Assembly: GCA_030847615.1 (NCBI GenBank) | Contig: JAUMIR010000001.1 | Span: forward strand, 183,973,001 to 184,037,000 | Source: Gambelia wislizenii | Taxonomy: Eukaryota > Chordata > Lepidosauria > Squamata > Crotaphytidae | DNA: 64,000 bases | Direction of reading: 5' to 3' | Shown: in pieces, positions 53,697 to 64,000 of the stretch | Layout of the letters: each line of letters begins with the position of its first letter | Position numbering within the stretch: the stretch's first letter is position 1 | Notes under the pieces: model-generated | Told to the model about the DNA's origin: nothing | Database searches by the model: none | Seen by the model: the letters and a program-made list of their open reading frames with translations, nothing else | Translations under genes and position numbers: made by a program

Positions 53697-54390
53697 TTGT
53701 AGGCCTGTGACTTAAGCACTGTCACTTTTCTTCCTTTATTATTTTTTTAACATCTTTTGCCTGATGAAGAAGCCAGTAGAGCTTCGAAAGCTTGCATCAC
53801 GTGTTTTGCAGTTTGGTTGGCCAATAAAGCTATCGCTTTTTTGTGGATCCTGGATTTCGTTTTGCTACATGGCCAACATGGGCTATCCCTGAATGTGTTT
53901 CCCAGATTTGAAGATACCTCATTTTGCTGCAACAGGGGAACCCTAAACAAGAGGGAAATATGGTCTGGCACTGATAAAACATCTCTTTCAAACCATAATT
54001 GGCTAAGTTTTACCTATACAGCACCTGAAAGTTTTTTTCCAGATGTAGCAGTACAGAGATTCCACATCATGCTGGGTAACAAAAGAGATAGCCTTGCTGC
54101 TGCAGAAGGAGTTAAATTTTACTATCCTTTGTCTCAACTCCCACACGGTTAGGAAGTAGGAGTGGCTTCTACCTGTATGAAATCCCTCATCTGAACAACA
54201 GCACAAGAAACATCTGAGACATGTAGGCCTGTGACTTTAACACTGTCATTTTTCTTTCTCTATTTTTTAAACACCTTTTGCCTGATTAAGAAGCCAGTAG
54301 AGTTTGAGAAGCTTGCATCATGTATTTTGCAGTTTGGTTGGCCAATAAAGGTGTCGGGTTTGTTTGTGGATTCTGGATTTTGTTTACCTT
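53697..54390 (+). mobile_element. Penelope-like or retrozyme-like element with paired direct repeats
   Basis: Two direct repeats of about 165 bp, starting tgtaggcctgtgact at about 53697 and 54224, enclose about 360 bp. Both contain 'cttttgcctgat.aagaagcc', 'agaagcttgcatcatg'-like, 'tttgcagtttggttggccaa' and 'taaag'. The upstream copy has CTGATGA (53761-53767), a 5-bp stem (gaagc/gcttc, 7-nt loop) and then GAAA (53786-53789), the layout of a hammerhead ribozyme core. In the downstream copy the core is CTGATTA and GAGAAG. Penelope elements carry hammerhead motifs in their terminal repeats. The 131-codon frame 53757-54152 has no known domain. Confidence 0.5.
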
Positions 54391-55630
54391 ACTATGCTTT
54401 TGTTAGTTATAGATCATAAATACAAATAACCCTAACTGCATGAATACCAGTATTTTAAAGCAGTGTACAAACTTTTAATTAATGAAAGTGGACTAGATAT
54501 TGTACTGTAGCTGGAATTATTTGGAGATATGCTTATTCTCCACCATGGAGTATGGGCAGCTATCAATCAGTTTCAGAATGTAAAAGGCCAATGGAAATAG
54601 AGGACTTCCAACCTAGAGGGCTCACTATTTCCATTTTCAAAAGTGAGAAAAAGCAAAAGAGATGGAAATAACATTGCGGAACAAAATAACTTGAAAGTTT
54701 GTATCCAGCTTTGCTAATCTATTGCCAGAATAGACAGTGCACATGAAATGGATTCCCCTTTCCCCTTACAGCCCCCATATTTGCTCCCAATACGAAATTT
54801 ATTCCAGATAGTTGGGAGATTTGTAGGTGGTTCAAGGAGAGGAAATGAAGGAGAAGGCCAATTGTTCAATGTTGGATGGAACCCAACACATTTATATGGC
54901 CCCAGAAATTAAGGTTACTCATTTTAACTTCCTCTCATTTTTCCTCCACAGTCCTGTTCCCTGTTGGTCAGCCCTTCCATAACCTGATTACAGCTCTAAA
55001 TTGTTTTCCTATTACTTACATATTGGACACTATATCAGTTTGATAAGATGTTTTAGACATCTTAAAGAAATGGAATCTTATTTAGTTTATTTAAATTGTG
55101 ATCCATTGTATTTTGATATCTTCAATTATCACTTTAAATTATCAGTTCAAAGGCTGCATGTGGCCCGCAGGGCCTCCCAACCCCCCCTTCCCCATTTAAG
55201 TTATTTTAAAAATTCAAAACATACACACATAGCAATTAGTTTATCGTCATATTAAGTGGATGAGAATTCACTATATTCATATCCAGTTTAGGTATAGTTC
55301 ACAAAAGAAAATCCTTGATTTAAATCATTATTTAATTCATGTTGAGGAAACCTTGATTTAAACCATTGATTTAGGTACAATTTTTCATAATGTTTCTGTT
55401 ACCCGAATGACAGGGGAGGGGGTTTGTCCTACACATGTCCAGATATTAATATGGGGAATTTTAATTAGCTCAATATGGCAGCGAGAAGCTGGTTAAGCTG
55501 GTTAACAATGGGATCTTTTGACCTATGTAAACGGGTCCTAACTGATGAGACTCACAGCCAGGAAATAAAATAAAAATGGTTTTACTGAAAAATAATCTCA
55601 GGAACACACACACATACACCCAGGCTTCAA
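54391..55630. other. Intron, no recognised feature
   Basis: No exon, gene or classified repeat is visible. Confidence 0.4.
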
Positions 55631-55635
55631 GAAGT

Positions 55636-55782
55636 CACACTTTTTCTAGGCCCTCCAACATGATTTATGGTATGCTTCCACCAGAAAAGTCATTCATTTC
55701 AGTAGTGTTGACTATTATGTGTGGTTTTGTGTACCCACAGTAAATCCCAGAACATATCCCCTGTGGATATGGGGAGTGACCT
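55636..55782 (+). mobile_element. Tigger/pogo-like MITE, left-truncated
   Basis: Right-hand part of a subfamily-B-like copy: 'tttctaggccctccaacatg', 'agtagtgttgactattatgt', 'cccctgtggatatggggagt', ending at ctatata. The left half is missing. Confidence 0.6.
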
Positions 55783-55800
55783 ATATAAGATTTCAGCCAC

Positions 55801-56329
55801 TCTCTCTCTCTGGCTTTTCTTCGCAAACGAAGATTCAGGAAGGACTCATCCCGCGGCTTCTGCAAGCGCGCTGATGACTAAAAAGGCCAATCCGAGATAA
55901 ACAAGTCCGGTTGCAAAAAGCGCAGCAGAAGGACTCCTTGGGTGATGTTTTTGGGTTGTGATTCTTTCTGCGTTGTCGTTTCTCTTCAAGACTTGTTCGT
56001 CGTGAGTTCTCAAATAAGGCTGCAGCATTGTGGATATTGCGACTCCATGCCTCCCGATGTGAGGCCAGGGTGGACCACTGTTGGTGATCAATTTGGCCAA
56101 GCCTGAGATGTTGTTTCAGGGAGTCTTTGTATCGCTTTTTTGGAGCGCCCCTCTTACGCTGACCCGTGGCGAGTTCACCGTAGAGTAGTATTTTTGGGAG
56201 GCGATGGTCCTCCATCCTAGAAACGTGCCCTGCCCAGCGCAGCTGTGTTCTCAATATCATGGCCTCAATGCTGGTGATCCCTGCTTGTTCAAGGACAGCA
56301 ACATTCGTCACATAGTCAGTCCAGTGTAT
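55801..56329 (-). mobile_element. LINE 3' end insertion with exact target duplication
   Basis: A 529-bp, 5'-truncated copy of the LINE at 20.2-23.5 kb, flanked by the exact 11-bp duplication atttcagccac (55790-55800, 56330-56340) as made by target-primed reverse transcription. It includes an open C-terminal frame (55835-56311) with LRWAGHVSRMEDHRLPKILL, the basic RKRGAPKKRYKD block and a zinc-finger-like CAFCNRTCLSRIGLFSHQR. The 3' end is an AG-rich simple tail (plus-strand TCTCTC at 55801). Confidence 0.95.
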
Positions 56330-56340
56330 ATTTCAGCCAC

Positions 56341-57455
56341 AATTCACTTAGAAAGCAGTAGTATATAATGCAGTCATGCCATGTCAGTTTATTGAGAATG
56401 ATACGATGTAAATCAGATGTCTCACGCAAATATAATACTACTTAAGACAGTTAACCATTTGTTTTAAGGACTAAATCCAATCATTATTCCAACCTAGATT
56501 AAACCTATAGCCTCAATGGGAGTTTAGAAAGTCAAAACTTAGGTAAATTCTACTGATTCTGTATATCCACTTTAATTAAGGCTTGCTGTTAGGTTTAGGA
56601 CCTCGTTTATTAAACTATCCTGGTTCAGTCTACTCTAGTTGGAACTAATAATTAAGTTTAGTCCACATAGTTTTGCTGGTTGATGCCTGTCTTGAAAACA
56701 TACCTACTTATGTAGCACCCAGTCACCCATCTGTGGGCATCTGGGTACTCAACATTGATAGTATACCCAAAACAGTCCTGTAGGGGAGCAGAGAGGTCAG
56801 CTGACACAGAAGGCATTAGGGAACCATATGGCTGCCGACAGTGATGGGTTTTAAGCCAAGTATCCAAAGGCCACCTCTTAAACAACTTGTCCACTATACC
56901 TTTCAGCTTGCTTTTTAAAAAGTCTTTTTAGAAAACTCAGTGTTTATTTTTTTAATGAATATGAAAGAAAAGTATGCTATCCTTAAAACTTCCAGGAATA
57001 AATCTTGTCTTTCACACTGCTGCTGTCAATTTATTTATAGACTAAAATATAAATATATTTTTTCTTTTGTTTTGCTGGCAATTTTATGTAGAGTGGCATA
57101 CCATCCTGTTTGTTCAAAGGTTCTCTTGGCTACTCATACTTAGTTGTTCATGTGACACAGTATATTTAACAGTGATGTGAGGAAAGGAGGAACATTGTGA
57201 AAGGATTAAATTATATTTCATATTACTGCCAAGCCTGGAGCAAAATGGGAACTCTTTTGCAGTATGAGATACTTCCAGGCTCTCGGCTCTATTTTCTTTG
57301 AATTATATGCTTTGGTATCAGCAAAAATTATAAAAATTATTTTTCTGGAAAGATGTGAAGTTTTACATTTGATATTGTATATGAGAGCAATCCATTCATT
57401 TCCAAAGGGATGTCTTCATTGATAGATATAAAACTCTTCGGTATGTTTCCTTTCC
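56341..57455. other. Intron, no recognised feature
   Basis: No exon or named repeat is visible. The 56470-56580 part resembles, weakly, the palindromic reptile repeat noted at 42.56 kb. Confidence 0.4.
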
Positions 57456-57750
57456 CAGTGTGCTGATTGGCCACTTAGGAAACATACTCAACCAATCCCC
57501 TCACTCCCTCGCCAATCACCACCCGCATGCAAATCCTCTCTCCACCTCACAATCCACTCCTGCCACTCAATCCCCATCTCCACCTCCAGCCTCACAAGGG
57601 CCCCTCCCTCCTCTCATGCTCTCAGCCATTCACCACCCACATGTAAAGCAATGCAATATTATTTTCCTAAAATAATAGCATGTAGATGAACCATGTGAAC
57701 CTTTCAAATCTACTATAATGGTGTATGTTATGCTGGGTCAGCTAGTTTTT
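57456..57750. other. C-rich stretch with a possible Helitron-like end
   Basis: 57460-57630 is C-rich with repeated 'atcaccaccc.cat' (57515, 57629). The phrase 'gttatgctgggtcagctagt' at 57728-57747 resembles 3' ends of Helitron-type repeats (CTAGT), but no 5' TC end or terminal hairpin could be confirmed. Confidence 0.25.
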
Positions 57751-57827
57751 TTAAAAAAAACATTCCCAAATTATCTGAGTTATTTCAGCATCAAATTGCA
57801 AGGGAAGGCCTATGTGTACTCATGTAT

Positions 57828-58022
57828 TATTTATTTATTTATTTATTTATACCCCGCTCTTCAGCCACAAGGCTATCAGAGCAGCCTACAAATTGTTTTA
57901 AGCAATAGCAATTTACATATCTACACTGCATTAAGCAGTTTCCAATGTGTGTTAGCTAATTGCCCCCACAAGCCAGTTACTCATTTTACTGACCTACAAA
58001 AGGATGGAAGGCTGAGTGAACC
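57828..58022 (-). mobile_element. Sauria-type SINE, head missing
   Basis: Inverted copy of the 51.3-kb SINE: TTTATTTATTTATACC tail side, 'gctcttcagccacaaggcta', 'agcagtttccaatgtgtgtt', 'ccttccatcct' complement 'aggatggaaggctgagtgaa'. The tRNA-like promoter head is absent by 5' truncation. Confidence 0.8.
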
Positions 58023-58490
58023 TTGTATCTGTTTTTTTTAACGTGTAATCACTTTCTATGTCTATTTTCCTCTTTCTTACACATTTCCCAAATGATGCAA
58101 AATGTACACTGCTCACATATGACAACCACATCCCATTTCCATGCATAAAAATTTGCATACATTATTCTGTAGAGGAAATAATATGTAATACTATGACAAG
58201 GGTACATGATTTGTGAATACAGTATGTGGGTATTCTGTTGAGGACTGCATAATTACTAGATGTTTCTTGTTTCCCTATTTTGAAGAAATAAGTTCATTTG
58301 TTTAATGGTGATAAGAAAACATCTAAATATTTCTGTATTCAAAGTTAATAAAAGTATTGTTAAAAATCACGCACAGTATTAACATTTGGCAAAATTTGAA
58401 TACTTCCTACTTCCTTTCCTTCAGTACCAACACATGGCTCCATCTATTCCTAGGCTGTTTGTTCTCACATTTTAAAAAGCTTTGGAAATG
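58023..58490. other. Intron, no recognised feature
   Basis: No exon, gene or classified repeat is visible. Confidence 0.4.
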
Positions 58491-58538
58491 TTGGTATCTT
58501 CATAAACATTTCACCAAAAGTTGACAAAAGTCTGAGTA

Positions 58539-58763
58539 GAGTGGCGAAAGGTGAAAGCTTAGTTGGTCCCAGGAGAACCTAAAAGAAGCACTGACACCCC
58601 CCATCCTCTCTGCTGCAGCACTGCTTCTGGCATTTTTGAATTCCTGGGCAGGAAAATGGTGGCGGCGGCAGCACTTTGGCACTTCCCCTCAAAGGAGCAC
58701 CCAGAAAATAGAGGGAGTTGGTACTACTAGGGTGGACAAAGCTCTCACCTTTTGCCACTCTAC
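58539..58763. repeat. Short inverted-repeat block
   Basis: 'agagtggcgaaaggtgaaag' near 58539 is mirrored by 'ctctcaccttttgccactct' near 58742-58761. A phrase 'cccaggagaacctaaaagaa' (58567) returns directly as 'cccaggagaatctaaaagaa' at 59246. Suggests a decayed transposon with rearranged ends. Confidence 0.5.
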
Positions 58764-59352
58764 AGGTATTCCTCCACATTTTCAGGTTAAACTTTCACAA
58801 GATTTCACCCCAGCCATGTGCAGTCCCGTCACTTGCTCACTCAAGGCAGGAGAGACAGAAGGGGAGGGGACGGGGGAGTGGAAAGAAGGAGGGTGGGTAG
58901 GGTTTGGGTGTCCAAGGAAGATGGGGGGAATGGGACAGGGGAGGGGAGGAGGAGAGAGCTGGGGCAGGCAGGATGGTGGCAGCAGTGGGAGGAGGGCAAG
59001 GGCAGTGGAAGGGGCTGCGGCAGCTGCTCTTACAGCAGCAGCCTTGATAGGTCTGGGGTTAGAGGCAAGACTTACATGTCCCTATCAAGTCCTTCCTGCA
59101 GCCCTAACCCTCTTCCCACTGCCACCACCAGCCCGTCTGCCTGGTTCTCTCCTCCTCCCATCTACCATCCCACTCACTCTGTCTGCCTGTGGACCTGTGC
59201 GCAGGCTCAGCCACCCCACCAGTTTGTTTTCCTCCCAGTGTCCATCCCAGGAGAATCTAAAAGAAGCACCAAACCTCTCCAATCTCTCTGCGGCATCAGG
59301 GAAGAACCAAAGAGTTGCCGCTGATGCCAGTTTCCTGCCCAGGTTAAAACTG
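58763..59352. mobile_element. Possible fifth TIR-bounded G-rich element
   Basis: caggtattcctccacatttt after TA, followed by caggttaaactttcac, resembles the left end of copies I-III (cag...ccctccacatt..gggtta). The interior is G-rich then C-rich, with loose palindromic character (gggcaggcaggatggtggca against tgccaccaccagcccgtctg). A matching right end is not convincing: aaaactg before TA at 59353 is all that fits. Confidence 0.3.
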
Positions 59353-61250
59353 TACCTTACATTAAGTTGATCCAGGTTTTTTTGGCTTGATTTTTTTTCG
59401 TCTAAAATGTCTTGACTTATACATAATTATGCGGTAGTCTTTTTACCACAAAGAAATATAAAGCGTGGAAGAAACAATGAACAAAGATAACAATGTTTCT
59501 TAAATGATTACCAAATAAGGCTATGTTCTGAAGCATATATCTTTGAAGGTAATGTCCATCAATTATGATAAAATAGTGCCGAAGTACAATCACATATTTA
59601 ATGGCATTTTAATTTAGTGGAGTAGGACTCCATGGGTTGACTGAGCACATTCCTCTACTAATACTATGGCGGTTTCTGTTGCCTACATACAAAATGCACC
59701 TTTTAAAGAATCACTTGAGCATGAATCCACATATTTGGAAAACATATTTCCTTGGATCTTGATCTTATGCCAATTGTAGAAAAACAAATTTGCAATCACT
59801 GTCTGCCTGGTACCCCTTACATTCACCATCTGGAGACTGTGGAGAGAAACTGTCCCATCCCCGAGTCTTCCCATTGTGCCTTCTGGTTCAAGGTTATCAT
59901 TTAGGCATACTTTAAAACTTTGAGATGAGATGTGAAAGAAGTGCAGAAGCAGTCATGCATTGCTTACATTTCTAATATGTAAAGGAAGATGCCAGTTCCA
60001 TCTCATTTGAGATGCCCTAATAAATGTGGATTATTGGAAATTCATAGCAAGTTTTATTTTACAGCATATGTGCACATATTGGACCATCCCCTCTGGTCAA
60101 TCTTCTTTTAAATTGAATGCAAACATGGCTGAAGAAGCAAAGTGCATACAGCAATTCAGCTCTTGTTTGTCACAACAGCATGTATAGTAGATTATTTACC
60201 CGTGAGCTTCACATGTGCAAGTTTACTTGTAAGTAGCGAAATGTTTGCGATCATTCAAAGATATCAGAACAGCTTAGGGGGTAACTTTTGGGGGTTGGAG
60301 GTGAGTGAAGAAACAGGCTGATATTTTGAAGAATCTGACCTCTAGGCTTCTATTACATCACAATGTGGTGCATGCTAATACAAGTAAGTGTAATTAATAG
60401 TAGCAGCTAATCAGTGTTTTGCCTCAGGTTTGGTTTCTGTGGCCAGGACAAATGTTTCTAAGGAGTTACTACTACTGCTTTGATAAATATATGAATTCTG
60501 TACTTTTAACTTGGAAATATTTGCCAACGTTTGTTAAATCATAAGCCCTGCAACTGTGCTAGAAATGTCATTAAAAAAAAAATAGGATTGGCTTTTGTTG
60601 GACTTGTTTATTACTAGATTGTCCTTTCAATCAGCATGGTTAAGGAAAAGTACTGTATTTTCATGATCAATTTTATTTCTGATACTTTGAGTTCACTTTA
60701 CAACCAAACTGGCTTCAAAAGGGAAGCCTAAGGAGCCCTGGGAAATGCACATTTCCAGATAATTACCCAAATGTCGTTTAGTACTGAAATCACGAGGTGC
60801 TCATCAATTACAGTGTGATAGTCTTGGTTAAATACTTTTATCTTTTCCATATCATAGTGACCCAGCTATCTTTTAAAGTGATAAATTCTTATGCATACGA
60901 CACAAGACATTTGTTGTTCTTCAAGATGTTATAAGATGTTTTTTTACCCTCCTCCCAAATGTCTGGATTCCCTAATCTTAATGATGAAACTCTTCTGGGG
61001 AATCTTTTAAGCATATTAAGTGAAGGCTAGTTTCAGTGCTCCCTTGTCATCTGATATTGGTTTCTTAAATTGGTTCAGCCCCAAAAGCTAGCATCCCAGA
61101 GGCTGATGAGCAAGCTTTTGAGTTCCTGCTTGTACAGTTTTCATTGCAAATGAATTAGGAGATGGGTAATGCATGTACACTTTGGATTTCTTTGTTTGAT
61201 TCTGCACTATACTGTATATTCTTTGGGAAAACATCTTCCATTGGTTTCAC
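59353..61250. other. Intron, no recognised feature
   Basis: No repeat that I can name and no supported exon. It is the least repeat-loaded 2 kb in the window. Confidence 0.4.
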
Positions 61251-61256
61251 CTGGTT

Positions 61257-61258
61257 GG

Positions 61259-61289
<31 letters not shown>

Positions 61290-61291
61290 AT
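61257..61291. repeat. (TG)n(CGTG)n microsatellite
   Basis: TG run continuing into four CGTG steps. Confidence 0.9.
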
Positions 61292-61975
61292 CCCAGCCCA
61301 GGCTCTCCATATAGCCTGTGATGGGAAATTAGATTACTTGCTGGGGAACAATCTTGGTAGAATTTGTTTGGGGACTCAGTTCTTCCATTGGCTGTGATAG
61401 AGTGTTGGACCCCATTAGCAAAAGGGCTGGAATCATCCTGAACTCCACGGAGAATGTATCTTATTTCTTACACCACCTGGTTCTTCTAGGCAGGTTCAGC
61501 AGGTTGAGACAATTATGGATGGAGACACTGTAGCATCTGAGGAATGAATGGTGGAAGATAGGATGGTTTAGATGATGCCATGTTTTCTTTTGATACTGAC
61601 TTTGAATCCACATTTCCAAAAGAAAGCCACCAGCTACTCTCCCCTTACTGCCTCAGATAATGCTAATTTCTGTTTTACACTGTTTTACACAAGCAGATAA
61701 ACTTCAGGGTTTGATTCTTGTGTGTGTTTAGGATAGGGTGGGTGAGGTGCAGTTCAGGGGATATCTGTATGCAGAGAGTGCAAGCCACAGTGGCATATGC
61801 ATCTGGTTTGAGTGGAAGAACAATAATTTCTGTGTGAGAAAGTAAATACTGTACACCTAAGGTACATTGTGGGCACTTTACTAAAACCTATTCATACAAA
61901 TATCTGGTTTCCATTACTCCTTAAACAACACAAAGCTTCTTGAAATGGCTAAAATTGACCACAGTTTCTTTCTTT
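61292..61975. other. Intron, no recognised feature
   Basis: No named repeat. It ends in the pyrimidine tract of the next candidate acceptor. Confidence 0.4.
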
Positions 61976-62001
61976 CTTTTTTCCTTTTTAAAAATAACAA
62001 G

Positions 62002-62055
62002 GATCCAAATCTTCATGATGAAGTTACATCATCAGTGTCACAACTTGCAACAAAG
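62002..62055 (+). CDS. Candidate third coding exon
   Basis: Eighteen codons, DPNLHDEVTSSVSQLATK, bounded by an acceptor AG (62000-62001) after the pyrimidine-rich tract 61968-61990 and a donor GTATAT at 62056. It is open only in the frame that continues phase 0 from the 41621 donor, and 54 bp is a whole number of codons. An unrelated 54-bp stretch keeping phase and both splice sites is possible by chance, so support is moderate. It would make intron 2 about 20.4 kb. Confidence 0.5.
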
Positions 62056-62175
62056 GTATATGCTTAATCTTGAGATGTCAAATTAAGATTATTTCATGTA
62101 ATAATTATTTTCTGGGTATTTCCAGAACACACTCTTTTGTTCTGGATTGTTAACAAGCGACATTACTTTATTGTG

Positions 62176-62393
62176 TGTGTGTATGTGCCTTCAAGTTGTC
62201 TGCCCACTTGGGAGCCCATGAATTTCATAGGGTTTTCTTAGGCAAGGAATACTCAGAGGTGGTTTTGCCAGTTCCTTCCTCTGAAAGATAGCCTACAACT
62301 CCTGGTATTCGTTGGCAGTCCCCCATCCAAGTACCACCCAGGGCTGACCCTGCTTACTTTCCAAGATCAGACCAGATCGGGTGCCTTTAAGTT
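62176..62393 (-). mobile_element. 5S rRNA-derived SINE, most complete copy
   Basis: The head (about 62325-62390, minus strand) reads 'aggcacccgatctggtctga', 'tcttggaaagtaagcagggt', 'cagccctgggtggtacttgg', close to vertebrate 5S rRNA (..cccgatctcgtctgatctcggaagc..). It therefore keeps the internal control region of the 5S promoter better than the other copies. The body and GT tail (62176-62200) follow. Confidence 0.9.
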
Positions 62394-63460
62394 TACTTTA
62401 ATGTGTCTTTATTGACTTTTATTTTGTTTTCTTTGTTTCCTCTTCATTCTTTCCATTTCAATGATAGGATTTTTTAATGTTTTGTGTAGTTCATACTTTC
62501 TCACAATCAAATAGATGAAAACATTTGTCAATAATGTTTGTTTATGTTTTTTGTAAATGGCGTATGTATAAAATATTTGCAGCACTTTAGGGTCTTCATT
62601 TTAATGCTATTATATAATGTAGGGATGCTGTGGGGCAAAATTATAAGTGGTTATATACTTAACAGGATGATCTTAAACTTGCTGCTCCAACATCCAGTAT
62701 ATTAGAGTTTTGGAGAAAACACAACAAAAGCCTTAACTTTACAAAACATTATTTTATGGATGTGTAATATTAGAGATGTTTTTCTGGCATAGGAAGCAGA
62801 CATACAAGTGCAATTATTTAGAATCACTATGTCACTATAATTTAATAAACATTGAATATTCAAATTAGATTTGCATGTGCAAGGAAAAAGTGAGCATTTT
62901 ATGATTTTCACTTGCTTAATCTTCTAGTAAAAATCATTTTTCTTAATTTGTGTTTCAATATCACCCATTTTGTGGGGGGGGGGGCAAAATTAGAAATGAG
63001 AAAATTACAGTGCAGTTTTGCCGCCAGTCATGCAATTCATGAATCACCAGTGTTAATTATAACATTTGCTCTCTGAAAGTACTGAAATAATTAGCAGTGG
63101 AGACTGGGATTATACAAGGTTCTCATAACAATGTAACTTTTTACATAATGTATTACTATAAAAGCATAACAACTGTCTTGCATTTGTTGGGTTTCAGTGA
63201 GGTATCTTCTTTTTCCCTTTATGAAACATCAAGTGAAAATCTGTGGTCCATTCTAGACTGCAATTCAGATTTACTCATAGTATTTGCATGACCAGTAAGG
63301 TTTGGCTGGAAGTTTTATCTTTCAGCAACATTTCCCATTCACAGCATTCTCAATCCCCAACACACACATGTGTATTCATGCATGCATGTATGTGCATATG
63401 TGCGCATGCTACCTGCTTTTTAAAACTCAGGGTTTTGTTTTTTTAATGAAGCAGTATAGC
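62394..63460. other. Intron, no recognised feature
   Basis: No exon or named repeat. A short CATG/TGCA-rich tract occurs at 63355-63410. Confidence 0.4.
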
Positions 63461-63476
63461 CAAGCCCTATTACTAT

Positions 63477-63611
63477 TACATCCAAGGAAATCTTCTGCTG
63501 TGCTTTCTGCAACCGGACTTGTCTATCTTGGATTGGCCTTTTTAGTCATCAGCGCGTTTGCAGAAAACACGGGATGAGTCCTTCCTGAATCTTCATTTGC
63601 GAAGAAAAGCC

Positions 63612-63640
<29 letters not shown>
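63477..63640 (+). mobile_element. LINE 3' end, short plus-strand copy
   Basis: The final 160 bp of the LINE seen at 20.2 and 55.8 kb, here on the plus strand: 'cttctgctgtgctttctgca', 'gattggcctttttagtcatc', 'gatgagtccttcctgaatct', 'gcgaagaaaagcc', ending in an AG microsatellite (63617-63638). Strong 5' truncation. Confidence 0.85.
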
Positions 63641-63642
<2 letters not shown>

Positions 63643-63766
63643 TACCTAAAGAACAAGGGAGTGCCCCTTTTCTTCCATACTTCATGTCTTGACATTCCAA
63701 ATTTATTGCTTTTGCTTTAGTTCAGAAGAACAAAGAAGGCTTTCTAGATATTGATTTTTCTTTATT

Positions 63767-63997
63767 CAGTTGTCCCACCATATCCACGGATTTGGTATCC
63801 ATGGATTAAGTATTCATGGCTTGAAAATATTCTTTAAAAAAATAATAATCCAAAAAGCAAACCTTGATTTTGGTATCTTATGTAAGGGACACCATTTTGC
63901 TATGCCATTGCATATAATGAGGCTTGAGTATTCACATATTTTGGTATCCACCGGGGGTCCTGGAACCAAACCCCAACAAATATGAAGGGCCAACTCT
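63767..63997 (+). mobile_element. Tigger/pogo-like MITE, subfamily A
   Basis: Starts cagttgtcccaccatatcc and ends 'gaagggccaactct' just before the window edge. The body matches the 3.9-kb copy almost word for word ('ccaaaaagcaaaccttgatt', 'agggacaccattttgctatg'). The flanking TA is degenerate. Confidence 0.85.
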
Positions 63998-64000
63998 TAC

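Noticed and set aside
53757..54152. 131-codon plus-strand frame
   Set aside because: It starts inside a direct repeat of the paired-repeat element and shows no known domain, so I did not annotate a protein.
57456..57750. Helitron
   Set aside because: A CTAGT-like 3' end is present, but there is no TC start and no clear terminal hairpin.
62325..62390. 5S rRNA gene
   Set aside because: Only part of 5S is present, and it runs into a SINE body with a CA/GT tail.

Overview
The window looks like nuclear DNA of a squamate reptile, most likely a lizard. Evidence: CR1, L2 and L1-type LINE pieces, 5S rRNA-derived and tRNA-derived SINEs of the kind found in lizards, dense Tigger/pogo-, hAT- and Harbinger-like MITEs, many CA/AG microsatellites, and exons split by long introns. 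No prokaryotic, phage or CRISPR feature is present. Almost all long open frames are decayed retroelements or low-complexity frames inside GC-rich minisatellites.

Positions 1-39,400 are a repeat-dense intergenic landscape. It holds CR1 pieces (1.4, 12.0, 18.0 kb), a nearly full-length but broken endonuclease/reverse-transcriptase LINE on the minus strand (20.2-23.6 kb), an L2 3' half (23.9-24.9 kb), an L1 3' end (25.7-26.5 kb), a decayed Ty1/copia-like gag piece (4.5-4.9 kb) and several MITE families with recognisable ends. A 1.47-kb hAT-like element (11.47-12.94 kb) carries a Tigger MITE and a CR1 piece inside it and still has an exact 8-bp target duplication. Five copies of a Harbinger-like MITE and two of a TTATCAGA-ended MITE are present.

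The most unusual structure is a family of elements with pogo/Tigger-type ends (cagt..ccctccacatt, TA flanks), each enclosing a different GC-rich array. The copies are 7319-8374 (about 110-bp units with a palindromic switch), 14052-15202 (61-62-bp units, G-quadruplex motifs) and 28833-30529 (a C-rich array followed by ten exact 74-bp hairpin units). A related copy at 51914-52395 has a 100-bp foldback instead of an array, and a weak fifth candidate lies at 58763-59352. Two copies have a perfect palindrome next to the left end.

A CpG island at 39.42-39.87 kb marks the 5' end of a plus-strand host gene. It has an RFX X-box-like site, a good-context ATG at 39717 and an exon ending at a donor at 39803. 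In-frame candidate exons lie at 41505-41621 and 62002-62055, all phase 0, so 39.8-64 kb would be introns of this gene. I could not identify the gene. These introns hold SINEs, a Penelope-like paired-repeat element with a hammerhead-like motif (53.7-54.4 kb), a LINE 3' end with an exact 11-bp target duplication (55.8-56.3 kb), and long stretches with nothing recognisable.
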